Source: Burkholderia sp. Ax-1724 (GTDB taxonomy: Bacteria; Pseudomonadota; Gammaproteobacteria; Burkholderiales; Burkholderiaceae). Taken from it: DNA of 64,000 nt. The position numbers and the translations under genes were made by a program. Positions 25,131 through 33,832 of the stretch are shown here, piece by piece. Positions within the stretch are counted from its first letter, which is position 1. Every line of letters begins with the position of its first letter. Under the pieces are notes generated by a model. It had not been told where the DNA came from. It did no database searches and saw only the letters and a list, made by a program, of their open reading frames with translations. Where the stretch lies: positions 1 to 64,000 of the forward strand of contig NZ_VWWL01000019.1 in NCBI RefSeq assembly GCF_011752995.1, read 5' to 3'.

Positions 25131-25930
25131 GCTACCTCCTCGCCGAAGTCTGGAGCGAAGTCGTGCGCGGCGCGCTATTCGGAAACGACATCGCTCGAAT
25201 TCATCCTAAACCCTTTTAAATTTTTTTTCACGGACTACGTTACGAAAATCGCACCATAACCGCTTCCTGCCAATCCTCACTTGGAAACCCGGTTTCAAGC
25301 ACCTACAATTTCCCACTCATGTTGCAGCGCTCATGATGTTGCGATGACGTTGACGCCATCGCCGCTCACACCGCCTCACCTCGCTACGCCTCACTGCTCC
25401 TTCCGTTCCACTGCTGCTTTATTCAGCAACGCATCGCCGGTTGGCGCTATTGCGCGGCTTCATTGTGCCGCCGCATCGCGTGACCTGCGTCACCTGAGTC
25501 ACGGCTTCCACGTCATCGCACCGCAGCCGCAGCGTGCCGTTGCACATCGCGTTCCCGCACTGTCGCGTCGTCAGGCATCGGCTGTCCGCCCATGCGCATT
25601 TCATCTCTAAAGCCCCGATGTCATGATGCTGCGTGACGGCTTTCCATCTCAACGCACGACCCGAACGCGCGGTCTACACGCATGTACAGTTGTTACATGT
25701 CCGTTGCACGCTTAGCGCACCTTCACGCGATTCGTCCGCGCGCGATGGCTTTTGGTTCCGCGCGCAGCACGCATGAGTCACGCATCGTTGCGTGAAGCGT
25801 CTGTATGACTGGTTCACGGCGGCAAGTCGCTACGCCTTCATAGGTGTATACGGAAAGACCCACGCAAAGTTGCAACGACCTCGCGCAGACCATTAACGAT
25901 TTAGATGCCGCGCGAAGCGCGTGGCGTCGT
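25131..25930. other. Long intergenic region upstream of prkA
   Basis: 800 bases without a gene I can support. It contains an imperfect dyad CTTGGAAACCCGGTTTCAAG (25280-25299) about 150 bases before prkA, which could be its operator, and CATGTA-7-TACATG (25681-25699). The rest is rich in short CGC/CAC repeats and has no codon bias. Confidence 0.5.
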
Positions 25931-25963
25931 GAAAAACAGAACGGCCGCCCTCGGGCAGCCGTT
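25931..25963 (-). terminator. Intrinsic terminator after the FAH-fold gene
   Basis: Minus strand ACGGCTGCCCGA GGGCGGCCGT (25963-25941) then TCTGTTTTTC, 60 bases after the stop at 26023. Confidence 0.75.
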
Positions 25964-26022
25964 TGCATGATGCTTCGTCAGCGGTGGTGACAGGCGCGGG
26001 CGCGCCGCTGCGGTGTGTTCGC

Positions 26023-26784
26023 TCAGGTCAGCTCGATTTCCACTTCGCCGAGGCCGTCGATATGGCCGCGCACGATGCCCGGCTCGCCGACCTTGTGCGC
26101 GCCGACGTACGAACCGGTGGTGATCGTCCAGCCGGGTTCGATCGTGATACCCATTGCAGCGCAATGGTTGACGAACCACACGAGCAACTCGCGCGGATCG
26201 CCGGCCGGATTGCCGGTCGCTTCCGGCACGAGCGAGCGGCCGTTGACGCTGAGTTCGAGCTCCGGCGAGACGAAATCGAAGCTGCGCGCGAGGCCCGCAT
26301 ACGCGACCGGATGCCCGGTGATCAGCGCGCCGTTGTTCTGCGCGTCGGCCAGTTGCGCGAGCGGTGCGACGTTGGGCCACTCGGCGAAGCGGCTGTCGAC
26401 GATCTCGATCGCGGGCAGCGCGACGCCAAGCTTCGCGAGCACCTCGTTGCGCGCATACGCGTCGTTGCGCGGCTCGATCGTCTCGTCGAAACGAAACGCG
26501 ATTTCGAGTTCGAGCAGCACGCGGAAGAACCCGTCATGCGCGAGCCGCGCCGGCGACGGCACCGCGAGCGACGCCGGAATCGGCGCGCCCGACGCGGCGC
26601 CGCCCGGCGTTTTCGCGCCGATCTTCCACGCGCCGGTCGACTCGCCGAGGCCCGCGATGACCGCCTGCTGGATCGCATAGGCGGTCGCCGCATCGGGCGG
26701 CAGGCTGTCGGGTGCGGGCGCATCGATCGGGCGATGCTGCCGGCGTGCCTCGACGAGGCGTTGCACAAGATCGTATCGCGTCAT
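26023..26784 (-). CDS. 2-oxopent-4-enoate hydratase-like protein (FAH superfamily)
   Basis: 253 aa from ATG 26784, AAGGA six bases before. AYAIQQAVIAGLGESTGAWKIG is typical of the MhpD/DmpE hydratases of meta-cleavage pathways; ELEIAFRFDE carries the ExE metal ligands, and ALPAIEIVDSRF and TGSYVGAHKV are usual for the fold. It would hydrate 2-hydroxypenta-2,4-dienoate (or a related acid) to 4-hydroxy-2-oxoacid using a divalent metal. No other ring-cleavage genes are nearby, so the substrate is open. Confidence 0.82.
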   Translation of the reverse strand: MTRYDLVQRLVEARRQHRPIDAPAPDSLPPDAATAYAIQQAVIAGLGESTGAWKIGAKTPGGAASGAPIPASLAVPSPARLAHDGFFRVLLELEIAFRFDETIEPRNDAYARNEVLAKLGVALPAIEIVDSRFAEWPNVAPLAQLADAQNNGALITGHPVAYAGLARSFDFVSPELELSVNGRSLVPEATGNPAGDPRELLVWFVNHCAAMGITIEPGWTITTGSYVGAHKVGEPGIVRGHIDGLGEVEIELT

Positions 26785-26973
26785 GTCGGTCCTTTCTGGC
26801 TGGCGCATGGAACGGTTCATCGGGGCGTCGCGACGGTATCGCGCTCGGGGGCAAGCCACGTGGGGCGCCGGCCGGCGCCGGCTCGGGTCGTGGCCGTGCC
26901 CGTCAATGTACCGGATCGCGGCGCGCGCCGGGGAGAGCCCGAGTCACGCAAACGTCAATTCACGCGCGTGTCA

Positions 26974-27010
26974 TAAAAAAGACCGCGGATGCGGGCGCAT
27001 GCGCGGTCTT
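26974..27010 (-). terminator. Intrinsic terminator downstream of the chemoreceptor
   Basis: Minus strand AAGACCGCG (27010-27002) ... CGCGGTCTT (26987-26979), then a U-run (26980-26974). It lies about 200 bases after the chemoreceptor stop, with no gene between. Confidence 0.75.
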
Positions 27011-27211
27011 GGATCCGTGGATTGTCATCGGCGTGGCCCGTCGTCGTCCCGCCGCGCGGAACGCGCGGGAATGCGCAGAAAGAGGCTGTCCGGGGCGAGT
27101 TAGTCGGGAATGAATGTTCCGATATGGCTGCGCTGGCGCCGCGTTGCCCTGGAACAGATGGAAGCGCGGAAAACCAAAGCCGACGCGCGCTTCGCCAGCG
27201 GGCACGTCACG

Positions 27212-29017
27212 TCAGAACGTTTCCCAATCCTGATCGCCGCCGGCGCTCGCGGCAGCCTGAGTGGACGCCCGCACAGGCGCGGCCATCGCCAGCGGCGCTT
27301 CGGATGCCATCGCGGACGTCATCGCCGCCGAAGCCTTGCCCGGCAGGGCAGCAGGCGCACCGGCATGCATGAGCTTGCGTGCGCGAACGGTATTGGACAA
27401 ACCCGCCGACGCCCCCGCCGGCATCGCGCGCCTCGGTGCGCCGGCGGTCTGCACGCGCTGCGGGTGCTGCCCGCCGTCATCGACCTGGAACACCGCCACG
27501 GCCGTGCGCAGGTGCGCCGCCTGCTCTTCGAGCGACGCCGCCGCGGCCGCCGCCTCTTCGACGAGCGCGGCATTCTGCTGCGTGACCTCGTCCATCTGCG
27601 TGACCGCGCGCGCGACCTGGTCGATGCCGCCGCTCTGCTCTTCCGACGCCGCCGCAATCTCGCCCATGATGTCGGTCACGCGCTGCACTGCGCCGATGAT
27701 CTCGGTCATCGTGCGGCCCGCCTCGTCGACGAGCGCCGAGCCCGACTGCACGCGCTCGACCGAGGTGTCGATCAGTTCCTTGATCTCCTTGGCCGCCGCC
27801 GACGAGCGCTGCGCGAGGCTGCGCACCTCGCCCGCGACGACCGCGAAGCCGCGCCCTTCCTCGCCGGCGCGCGCCGCCTCGACGGCGGCGTTGAGCGCGA
27901 GGATATTGGTCTGGAACGCAATGCCCTCGATGATCGAAATGATGTCCGCGATCTTCGCCGAGCTCTGGTTGATGTCGCCCATCGTGCCGACCACCTGGCC
28001 GACCACCGCGCTGCCCTTGTTGGCGATCTCCGACGCGTTGGCCGCGAGCGAGCTGGCCTGGCGCGCGTTGTCGGCGTTCTGTTTGACCGTGCCGGTCAGC
28101 TGGTCCATGCTCGACGCGGTTTCCTGCAGCGCCGACGCCTGCTCCTCGGTGCGCGACGACAGATCGATGTTGCCCGCGGCGATCTGGCGCGTCGCGGTCG
28201 CGATCGACTCGCTGCCGCTGCGCACGCTGCGTACCGTTTCGGTGAGGCTGCGCTGCATTCTGGCGATGCCGTCGAGCAGTTGCCCCATTTCGTCGCGCGA
28301 CGTGACGACGACCGGCCGGCGCAGATCGCCGGCCGCGATCGCGTCGAAGTGGCCGAGCGCTTCGTCGAGCGGCCGCGAGATCGCGCGGCTCAGCGTCAGA
28401 TACGACAGCAGCGCCGCAATCACGCCCGCCACCAGCGAGCCGATGCTGACCATGCGGAACAGGTCGAAACTGCCTTGCGCGGAGTCGTAACCCTGCCTCG
28501 CCGAGTCGAACTGGAATTTGCGCAGCGCGTCGTCGGCGAGCGAGAGCGCGTTGTAATCCTCCTGCAGGCCCTTCCCGCTCCCGACCATCTTGTCATGATC
28601 GTTCGCCGCGATGACCGCCGCGAACGCGTCCATGCGTTGATGCAGCGCGTCGCGCTTCGCCGTGACGTCCTGCGCGAGCCGGTCCTCATTGGCGTCGCGC
28701 GGCAGGTCCAGATATTTTTTCCACCACGTGTCGGACGTCTCGCGCATCAGGCGCGCGCGCTCCAGCGTCGCCGCGACTTCGGGCGAGCCGCCCATGAACG
28801 CGGCGCGGTCGAGCACGAGCCGCTCGCGCGCCGTGTACACCTCGGCGTTATCGATGGCGGTCGCGCTCGGCATCGCGTTGGTGAAGGTGTCCTGGTAGGC
28901 GCTATTCGAACGGCTGATGCCGAATAAGCCGAAAACGCTGATCGCGACCAGCAACACGGCGAGGAAAGCCATCGTGAGGCCGATTCGCGCCTTGATCGTA
29001 ATGCCCTTGTTCAACAT
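27212..29017 (-). CDS. Methyl-accepting chemotaxis protein with C-terminal CheR/CheB docking peptide
   Basis: 601 aa from ATG 29017 (AGGAA ribosome site). Membrane segment at about 12-32, a periplasmic four-helix-bundle sensor (about 35-190), a second membrane segment about 190-212, HAMP, then the cytoplasmic signalling domain with the hairpin tip EGIAFQTNILALNAAVEAAR and AGEEGRGFAVVAGEVRSLAQ. The long Ala-rich tail ends GGDQDWETF, matching the xWxxF docking pentapeptide (NWETF in Tsr), so it should be a high-abundance, self-adapting receptor. No che genes are nearby. Ligand unknown; many relatives sense amino acids or small acids. Confidence 0.95.
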   Translation of the reverse strand: MLNKGITIKARIGLTMAFLAVLLVAISVFGLFGISRSNSAYQDTFTNAMPSATAIDNAEVYTARERLVLDRAAFMGGSPEVAATLERARLMRETSDTWWKKYLDLPRDANEDRLAQDVTAKRDALHQRMDAFAAVIAANDHDKMVGSGKGLQEDYNALSLADDALRKFQFDSARQGYDSAQGSFDLFRMVSIGSLVAGVIAALLSYLTLSRAISRPLDEALGHFDAIAAGDLRRPVVVTSRDEMGQLLDGIARMQRSLTETVRSVRSGSESIATATRQIAAGNIDLSSRTEEQASALQETASSMDQLTGTVKQNADNARQASSLAANASEIANKGSAVVGQVVGTMGDINQSSAKIADIISIIEGIAFQTNILALNAAVEAARAGEEGRGFAVVAGEVRSLAQRSSAAAKEIKELIDTSVERVQSGSALVDEAGRTMTEIIGAVQRVTDIMGEIAAASEEQSGGIDQVARAVTQMDEVTQQNAALVEEAAAAAASLEEQAAHLRTAVAVFQVDDGGQHPQRVQTAGAPRRAMPAGASAGLSNTVRARKLMHAGAPAALPGKASAAMTSAMASEAPLAMAAPVRASTQAAASAGGDQDWETF

Positions 29018-29377
29018 GGTGTTCCTGTGGCTGTGCAAAGTGAGAGGCGGCATTCGCAGCATGGCGGCGGCGTGACAATCGGGTTCCGGCGCTTTGTTGT
29101 GTGCGTGCTTCCAGTCCCGTTTACGGCAGGGCCTTCGCAGACTTGAAGCATTTGAAGCCCGCGACGCTCAAGTCCATGAAAAAAGACGTTGTAAGCAGTT
29201 GAAAGCGAGTTGGGCTTTGAAACGGTGAGATCAGGGCAGGCAGCGAGCGCTGGCGAGGCTGGGTGGCGCGTGAGTTTTGAGGTTGCCGCGGCAGAACCCG
29301 GGCGCGGGACGCCGGGTGAGGCGAAGCCGGCTGATCCTGTTTTGGCGCAGGCGGAGAAAGCGAGCGGCGTTTTGTTT

Positions 29378-29422
29378 TTGCCTTGCCTTGCCTTGCCTTG
29401 CCTTGCCGAGGCGAGGCGAGGC
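29378..29422. repeat. Pentanucleotide tract (TTGCC)6 (GAGGC)3
   Basis: Six TTGCC units (29378-29407) run directly into three GAGGC units (29408-29422), about 10 bases beyond the rbsK stop. The two halves are nearly complementary, so the transcript can form a long imperfect hairpin. Slippage-prone simple repeat. Confidence 0.85.
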
Positions 29423-29431
29423 GAGCCGGGC

Positions 29432-30370
29432 TCAGGCCAATGAGGCGAAAGCGTCGACCTCGGCTCGCGTCGGAATCGACGGCTGGGCGCCCGCGCGTGT
29501 CACCGAAAGCGCCGCGGCGCGCTGCGCGAAGCGGATCGCCGCGTCGACGCTCGCGCCCTGCGCGAGTTGCGCCGCGAAGCCGCCGATGAACGTATCGCCG
29601 GCCGCGGTCGTATCGACCGCCGCGACTTTCGGCGCATCGTAGTGAGTGGCGGCCGCGTCTTCGAGCGCGGCGAGCACACCGCACGCGCCGAGCGTGACGA
29701 GCACGTTGCGCGCGCCGGCCGCTTGCAGCGCGGCGGCGGCTTGCGCGGCGGCGTCGGGCGAATCGGCCCGCAGGCCGCTTAGCGCGGCCACTTCGAGTTC
29801 GTTCGGAATCAGATAGTCGACGAGCGGCAGCCAGTCGGCCGGCAACGGTCCGGTGGCGGGCGCGGGATTGAGGATCACGATCTTGCCGAGCCGGCGCGCC
29901 GCGGCAAGGGCCGCGCGCACCGCCTGCGGCGGCGTTTCGAGCTGGCAGATCACGACGTCCGCGGCGGCGATGGCCGCTTCATGGCGCGCGATCGTCGCGG
30001 GCGTCACTTCGCCGTTGCTGCCCGCGACGATCACGATTGCGTTCTGGCTCGCGTCATCGACGGTAATCAGCGCAACGCCGCTCGCCTCGGCGCCGGTTTC
30101 GAGCGCGGTGCAATCGATCCCTTCCGCGTCGAGGCCGGCGCGCAACTGCGCGCCGTTCGCATCGGCGCCAAGGCAGCCGAGCATCGACACCCGCGCGCCG
30201 AGCCGCGCGGCCGCGACCGCCTGGTTGCCGCCCTTGCCGCCCGCGACCTGGGCGAACGTGCGGCCGGCAAGCGTCTCGCCCGGATGCGGCAGACGCGGCG
30301 CGCGCACCACGAGGTCCATGTTCAGACTGCCGACCACCGTCACGCGCGCAGCCGTTTGGTTGTGTGCCAC
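29432..30370 (-). CDS. rbsK: Ribokinase
   Basis: 312 aa PfkB-family kinase that phosphorylates D-ribose to ribose 5-phosphate in the cytoplasm. VVGSLNMDLVVRAPRLPHPG and GGKGGNQAVAAARLG are the N-terminal sugar-binding signatures; DTTAAGDTFIGGFAAQL near the C-terminus carries the catalytic Asp (GD pair) and anion hole. The gene lies 310 bases downstream of rbsR in the same direction, but no rbsDACB transporter genes are in the window. A 16-bp tandem array occupies part of the gap to rbsR. Confidence 0.93.
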   Translation of the reverse strand: MAHNQTAARVTVVGSLNMDLVVRAPRLPHPGETLAGRTFAQVAGGKGGNQAVAAARLGARVSMLGCLGADANGAQLRAGLDAEGIDCTALETGAEASGVALITVDDASQNAIVIVAGSNGEVTPATIARHEAAIAAADVVICQLETPPQAVRAALAAARRLGKIVILNPAPATGPLPADWLPLVDYLIPNELEVAALSGLRADSPDAAAQAAAALQAAGARNVLVTLGACGVLAALEDAAATHYDAPKVAAVDTTAAGDTFIGGFAAQLAQGASVDAAIRFAQRAAALSVTRAGAQPSIPTRAEVDAFASLA

Positions 30371-30558
30371 TTGCCTGTCTCCGTTGTGCGCCGCGAGGCT
30401 GAACCGCTACCGGATGCCTGCCGTGGTGGCGATCTTATGCGTGCGTTGTCTTATTTATGTGCGTTGGTGCGTGTTTTTTACGCGTGCGTTACTTTATGCA
30501 GGTGCCGCTTCATGCGTGCCAAGCGTCATAGGTGCACTTCTTCGTGCGGGCGCCGCCT

Positions 30559-30686
30559 CATACGCATGGTCACTCATACGCATGGTCACTCATACGCATG
30601 GTCACTCATACGCATGGTCACTCATACGCATGGTCACTCATACGCATGGTCACTCATACGCATGGTCACTCATACGCACGGTCACG
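30559..30686. repeat. Eight-copy 16-bp tandem repeat between rbsR and rbsK
   Basis: Unit CATACGCATGGTCACT: seven exact copies from 30559 to 30670 and a diverged eighth (two changes) to 30686. The eighth copy contains the rbsR stop codon (30682-30684). There are no spacers of differing sequence, so this is not a CRISPR. Each unit on the minus strand holds GTG and ATG triplets, and 16 is not a multiple of three, so copy number changes shift any reading frame through it. Confidence 0.97.
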
Positions 30687-31725
30687 CCGCCTGATCGCGC
30701 CGGGCCTCGCCCGCCCACGCCGCGGTCGACTCCCGCACGATCAGGCGCGGCGACACCACGCGCCGCTTCGCCGGCGCGCGCGCGCCATTGCCCGACGAAG
30801 CCTCGGCGATCCGCTCGATCAAGGTCTGCGCGGCCATGTCGCCGAGCGCGCGCACCGACTGCCCGACCGTAGACAGCGACGGAAACGTGAAACGCCCGAG
30901 CTCGATATCGTCGAAACCGATGATCGAACAGTCGCGCGGCACGCTGATATTGCGCTCGGCCGCGGCGCGCAGCGCGCCGATGCCCATCATGTCGTTGCCC
31001 GCGAAAATCGCCGTCGGCCTGACCGTCTCGAACAGTTGCGCGGCCGCGCGATGGCCGCCCGTGCCCGAAAAATCGCTTTCGACGATCGCGCCATCCGCAA
31101 TCTCGATGCCGCGCTCGGTCATCGCGCGGATAAAGCCGTGCACGCGCATCGCGCTGACCGCCGTCTGCACTGGCCCCGTGATGCAGCCGATCCGCGCGTG
31201 GCCGAGTTCGAGCAGATGGCGCGTCGCGAGATAGGCGCCCTTTTCGTGGTCGATCTGCACGAGGTCCGCGTTGAGCCCCTCGATGTTGCGATCGACCACG
31301 ACAAGCGGCTCGCGCGAGTCGGCGAGCGTCTGCGCGAGCACCGCGTCGTCGCCGGCCGACGCGACGATCAGCCCGTCGATGCGCTTTTCCTGCAGCACGC
31401 GCAGATAGTTGCGCTGCTTGGCGGGGTCGTCGTCGGAATTGCAGAAGAACACGCAGTAGCCGTTGCGCGCGCAGCCGTCCTCGATGCCGCGCGCGAGTTC
31501 CGCGAAATACGGGTTCGTGCTGTTCGGCACCACGAGTCCGATCGTCGCGGTGGCGCGCGCCTTCAGCGAGCGCGCCACCGCCGACGGCACATAGTGCAGT
31601 TGACGGATCGCGTGTTCGACTTTCGCGCGCACGTCGGCCGATACCGGGCGCGAGTTGTTCACCACATGCGATACCGTCGTGAACGACACGCCCGCCACAG
31701 CCGCTACATCCTTGATCGTCGCCAT
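30682..31725 (-). CDS. rbsR: LacI-family transcriptional regulator, RbsR-like
   Basis: 347 aa from ATG 31725; MATIKDVAAVAGVSFTTVSH is a standard LacI helix-turn-helix, with the hinge RSLKARATATIGLVVPNSTN. The ribose-binding-protein-like core follows (AELARGIEDGCARNGYCVFF, AIFAGNDMMGIGALRAA). The placement with rbsK and the sequence type suggest it represses ribose use and responds to ribose. The frame is open upstream to 31857, but LacI proteins begin at the HTH. A candidate GGAACCG-type operator lies at 32052. Confidence 0.85.
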   Translation of the reverse strand: MATIKDVAAVAGVSFTTVSHVVNNSRPVSADVRAKVEHAIRQLHYVPSAVARSLKARATATIGLVVPNSTNPYFAELARGIEDGCARNGYCVFFCNSDDDPAKQRNYLRVLQEKRIDGLIVASAGDDAVLAQTLADSREPLVVVDRNIEGLNADLVQIDHEKGAYLATRHLLELGHARIGCITGPVQTAVSAMRVHGFIRAMTERGIEIADGAIVESDFSGTGGHRAAAQLFETVRPTAIFAGNDMMGIGALRAAAERNISVPRDCSIIGFDDIELGRFTFPSLSTVGQSVRALGDMAAQTLIERIAEASSGNGARAPAKRRVVSPRLIVRESTAAWAGEARRDQAA

Positions 31726-32228
31726 AACCTGTTGCTCTCCTGTCGATCGGAGTGCGCTTCGGCGCTGACTCCCATCCCATGCAGTTTCGTCGCGGTCGAT
31801 CGGACCGTGTGCGGCTGGCTTGCCGCTCGCGGGCGGCACCGAGGGGTTGGCGGACAAGGTCGTGTCCGCGGCGCCGCCTTGCTCCGCACCTCACACCTCG
31901 CCCATCCTGCACGCCGCTCGTGCTTGTCGCCCCGTGTGTGGCCCGCCGCGGCGCGCCACGATCGATCGGCCATGACGCTTATCTCCGGATTTAACGGCAG
32001 CCCGGCGACTTTCTTGAGCATTTGCTGAATAAATGCGGAGCCGCTGGTTATGGAACCGCTTTCACTACGACTTTTTAGCCAATTTGTGACATTTTTTGCC
32101 ACGTCATCCGGCACCGCTTGCGTCGCCTTGCCGGCGCCCGCGCTTTCTCGCGTCCTTCCTCGCGCCCTGTTCGTGCATGGCGAAGCGGCCGCGCATCCGT
32201 TGCGCGAGCGCCCTTGAACCGGGGCCGG
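31726..32228. other. Intergenic region upstream of rbsR
   Basis: 500 bases without a convincing gene. Contains the LacI-like half-site element at 32052-32063 and an AT-rich stretch around 32030-32100 that probably holds the rbsR promoter. Confidence 0.45.
32052..32063. promoter_or_regulatory. Candidate RbsR operator
   Basis: GGAACCGCTTTC: a quasi-palindrome with a central CG, as in LacI-family operators of the GAAACCGGTTTC kind. About 330 bases before rbsR, so distance is a weakness. Confidence 0.3.
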
Positions 32229-33206
32229 CTACAGCCAGCCGGCCTTGCGAAAGCGCTGGAACAGCACGACGTCGATGACCAGCATGACGAGCAGAACGAC
32301 CGGATAGCCGTACTTGAAATGGAGTTCGGGAATCCGCTCGAAGTTCATCCCGTAGATGCCCGCGATCATCGTCGGCACCGCGAACAGCGCCGCGAACGAG
32401 CCGAGCCGCTTGGTGATCTCGCTCTCCGCGAGCGAGATCATGCCGAGGTTGACCTGCACCGCGGTCACGACGATTTCGCGGCGTCCCTCGATGGTCCGGA
32501 CGATCCGTTCGAGGTGGTCGTAGACGTCGCGAAAATAGGCCTGCATGCCCGAGCACATGCTCGGAATGCGCCCGCCCGTCAGCTTGCCGAGCGCTTCCTG
32601 CAGCGGCACGATATGGTGCTGCAGGATCACGAGCCGGCGCTTCATCGAATAGAGGTCCTGCACGATCGCGCGCGAGGCGGCCGAATCGTTCTTGTCGAAG
32701 ATGCGGTCTTCGAGCGCTTCGAGCTCGGTGCTCATCGCCTCGATGACCGGAAAATAACGATCGACCACGTCATCGACGAGCGCATACAGCACGAACGCCG
32801 AGCCTTCCTTGAGCAGATGCGGCTCGCGCTCGCAGCGCGCGCGCACGTTCTGGAAGCCGGTGCGCGTGCCGCGGCGCACCGACAGCACGTAGTTGCTGCC
32901 GACGAACACGTCGACTTCGCCGATCATCAGTTCGCCGTCGTCGTCGGTCTCGACCGTGTGCATCACGGCGAACAGCGAATCGCCGTACTCCTCGATCTTC
33001 GGACGCTGATGGCCGTTCTGGGCGTCCTCGATCGCGAGTTCGTGCAGATTGAACTCGTCTTTCATCATCGCGAGTTCGCCGGCGTCCGGGTCTTTCAGCG
33101 CGACCCAGACGAAGCACTCGGGACGCGCGACGTAGTCGCTGATGTTCTCGATCTCGATGTCGGCGAGTTTCCGGCCGTCCTGATAGGCGGCGCAATTGAT
33201 CAGCAT
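32229..33206 (-). CDS. corA: Magnesium/cobalt transporter CorA
   Basis: 325 aa. Long soluble alpha/beta N-domain, then a coiled region and two C-terminal membrane helices with the family signature YGMNFERIPELHFKYGYP (GMN at the loop) and a basic end FRKAGWL. Passive pentameric channel for Mg2+ in the inner membrane. Mono-genic; divergent from the cydX-like gene across a 476-base gap. Confidence 0.95.
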   Translation of the reverse strand: MLINCAAYQDGRKLADIEIENISDYVARPECFVWVALKDPDAGELAMMKDEFNLHELAIEDAQNGHQRPKIEEYGDSLFAVMHTVETDDDGELMIGEVDVFVGSNYVLSVRRGTRTGFQNVRARCEREPHLLKEGSAFVLYALVDDVVDRYFPVIEAMSTELEALEDRIFDKNDSAASRAIVQDLYSMKRRLVILQHHIVPLQEALGKLTGGRIPSMCSGMQAYFRDVYDHLERIVRTIEGRREIVVTAVQVNLGMISLAESEITKRLGSFAALFAVPTMIAGIYGMNFERIPELHFKYGYPVVLLVMLVIDVVLFQRFRKAGWL

Positions 33207-33682
33207 GTTCGGATTACCTTGAAAACGAAGTCCGCCTCGCGCTTCGCCTTGCCTCGCGCATCAGCGCTTCGCAAGGCGGTCGTCGCGGCCGGCATTAATT
33301 CAGATTGGGGACGCGCTCGCCATCCGCGCACGCGAGCGCATCGCGAAAGCGCGCGAACGCTCGCATGACTGCCCTGCATGATAGCAACGCACGACCATTC
33401 CGCCAGCCTGGCCGAACGGCCAGGGGCCGCGCCTCTTGCGTGGCGCGGCGTTCTTCTTCATGATCGACCTGAAGGTGGCCGCGTGCGGACGTTGCGGTGC
33501 GCGCCGTACCGTACTTCGGCGCATCCGCTGCGGGAAACCGGACGGAGTCGGACGCGGGCGAGGCCGCAGCAACAAGCCCTGCGATTACGCGCCGCGCCCC
33601 GCCGCCCTCGTTTGCCGGCCTTTATGCCGCTTCATGCCGGCTTCATGCACGCGTCGCCGGACGCGTGTTCAAGGAGACTGCG
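33207..33682. other. Intergenic region between corA and the cydX-like gene
   Basis: High-GC, no supported gene; plus-strand frames here run into the cydX frame without motifs. The AAGGAGA ribosome site for cydX is at its right end. Confidence 0.45.
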
Positions 33683-33832
33683 ATGTGGTATTTCACCTGG
33701 ATTCTCGGCGTGGGCGTGGCCCTCGGTTTCGGCATCATCAACGTCATGTGGCTCGAGACCAACGGCAAGTTCGCGCGCGATCCGCAGCCCCCCGGTGAGG
33801 ACGCCGCTGCATCGGGAGATTCGCCTTCGTGA
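33683..33832 (+). CDS. cydX: CydX-like cytochrome bd oxidase small subunit (orphan)
   Basis: 49 aa with a perfect AAGGAGA ribosome site seven bases before ATG 33683. MWYFTWILGVGVALGFGIIN is the CydX (YbgT) signature (E. coli begins MWYFAWILG): one membrane helix with an N-terminal Trp-Tyr-Phe. The tail NVMWLETNGKFARDPQPPGE is longer than usual. CydX stabilises haem binding in cytochrome bd, and normally follows cydAB; no cydA or cydB is near, and the next gene is a P-loop kinase starting on GTG within its last codons (overlap GTGA, 33829-33832). The family match is strong; the role in this setting is unclear. Confidence 0.8.
   Translation: MWYFTWILGVGVALGFGIINVMWLETNGKFARDPQPPGEDAAASGDSPS

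Noticed and set aside
25281..25968. Several 80-110-aa frames upstream of prkA
   Set aside because: No ribosome sites, no codon bias, and no recognisable motifs.
29121..29684. 187-aa minus-strand frame overlapping rbsK's 3' end
   Set aside because: Other-frame reading of rbsK that runs through the TTGCC repeats.
30559..30686. CRISPR-like repeats
   Set aside because: Units are directly adjacent with no variable spacers, and no cas genes exist.
31704..32114. 136-aa minus-strand frame upstream of rbsR
   Set aside because: Overlaps the rbsR start in another frame and covers the promoter region; second half is Arg/Pro-rich noise.
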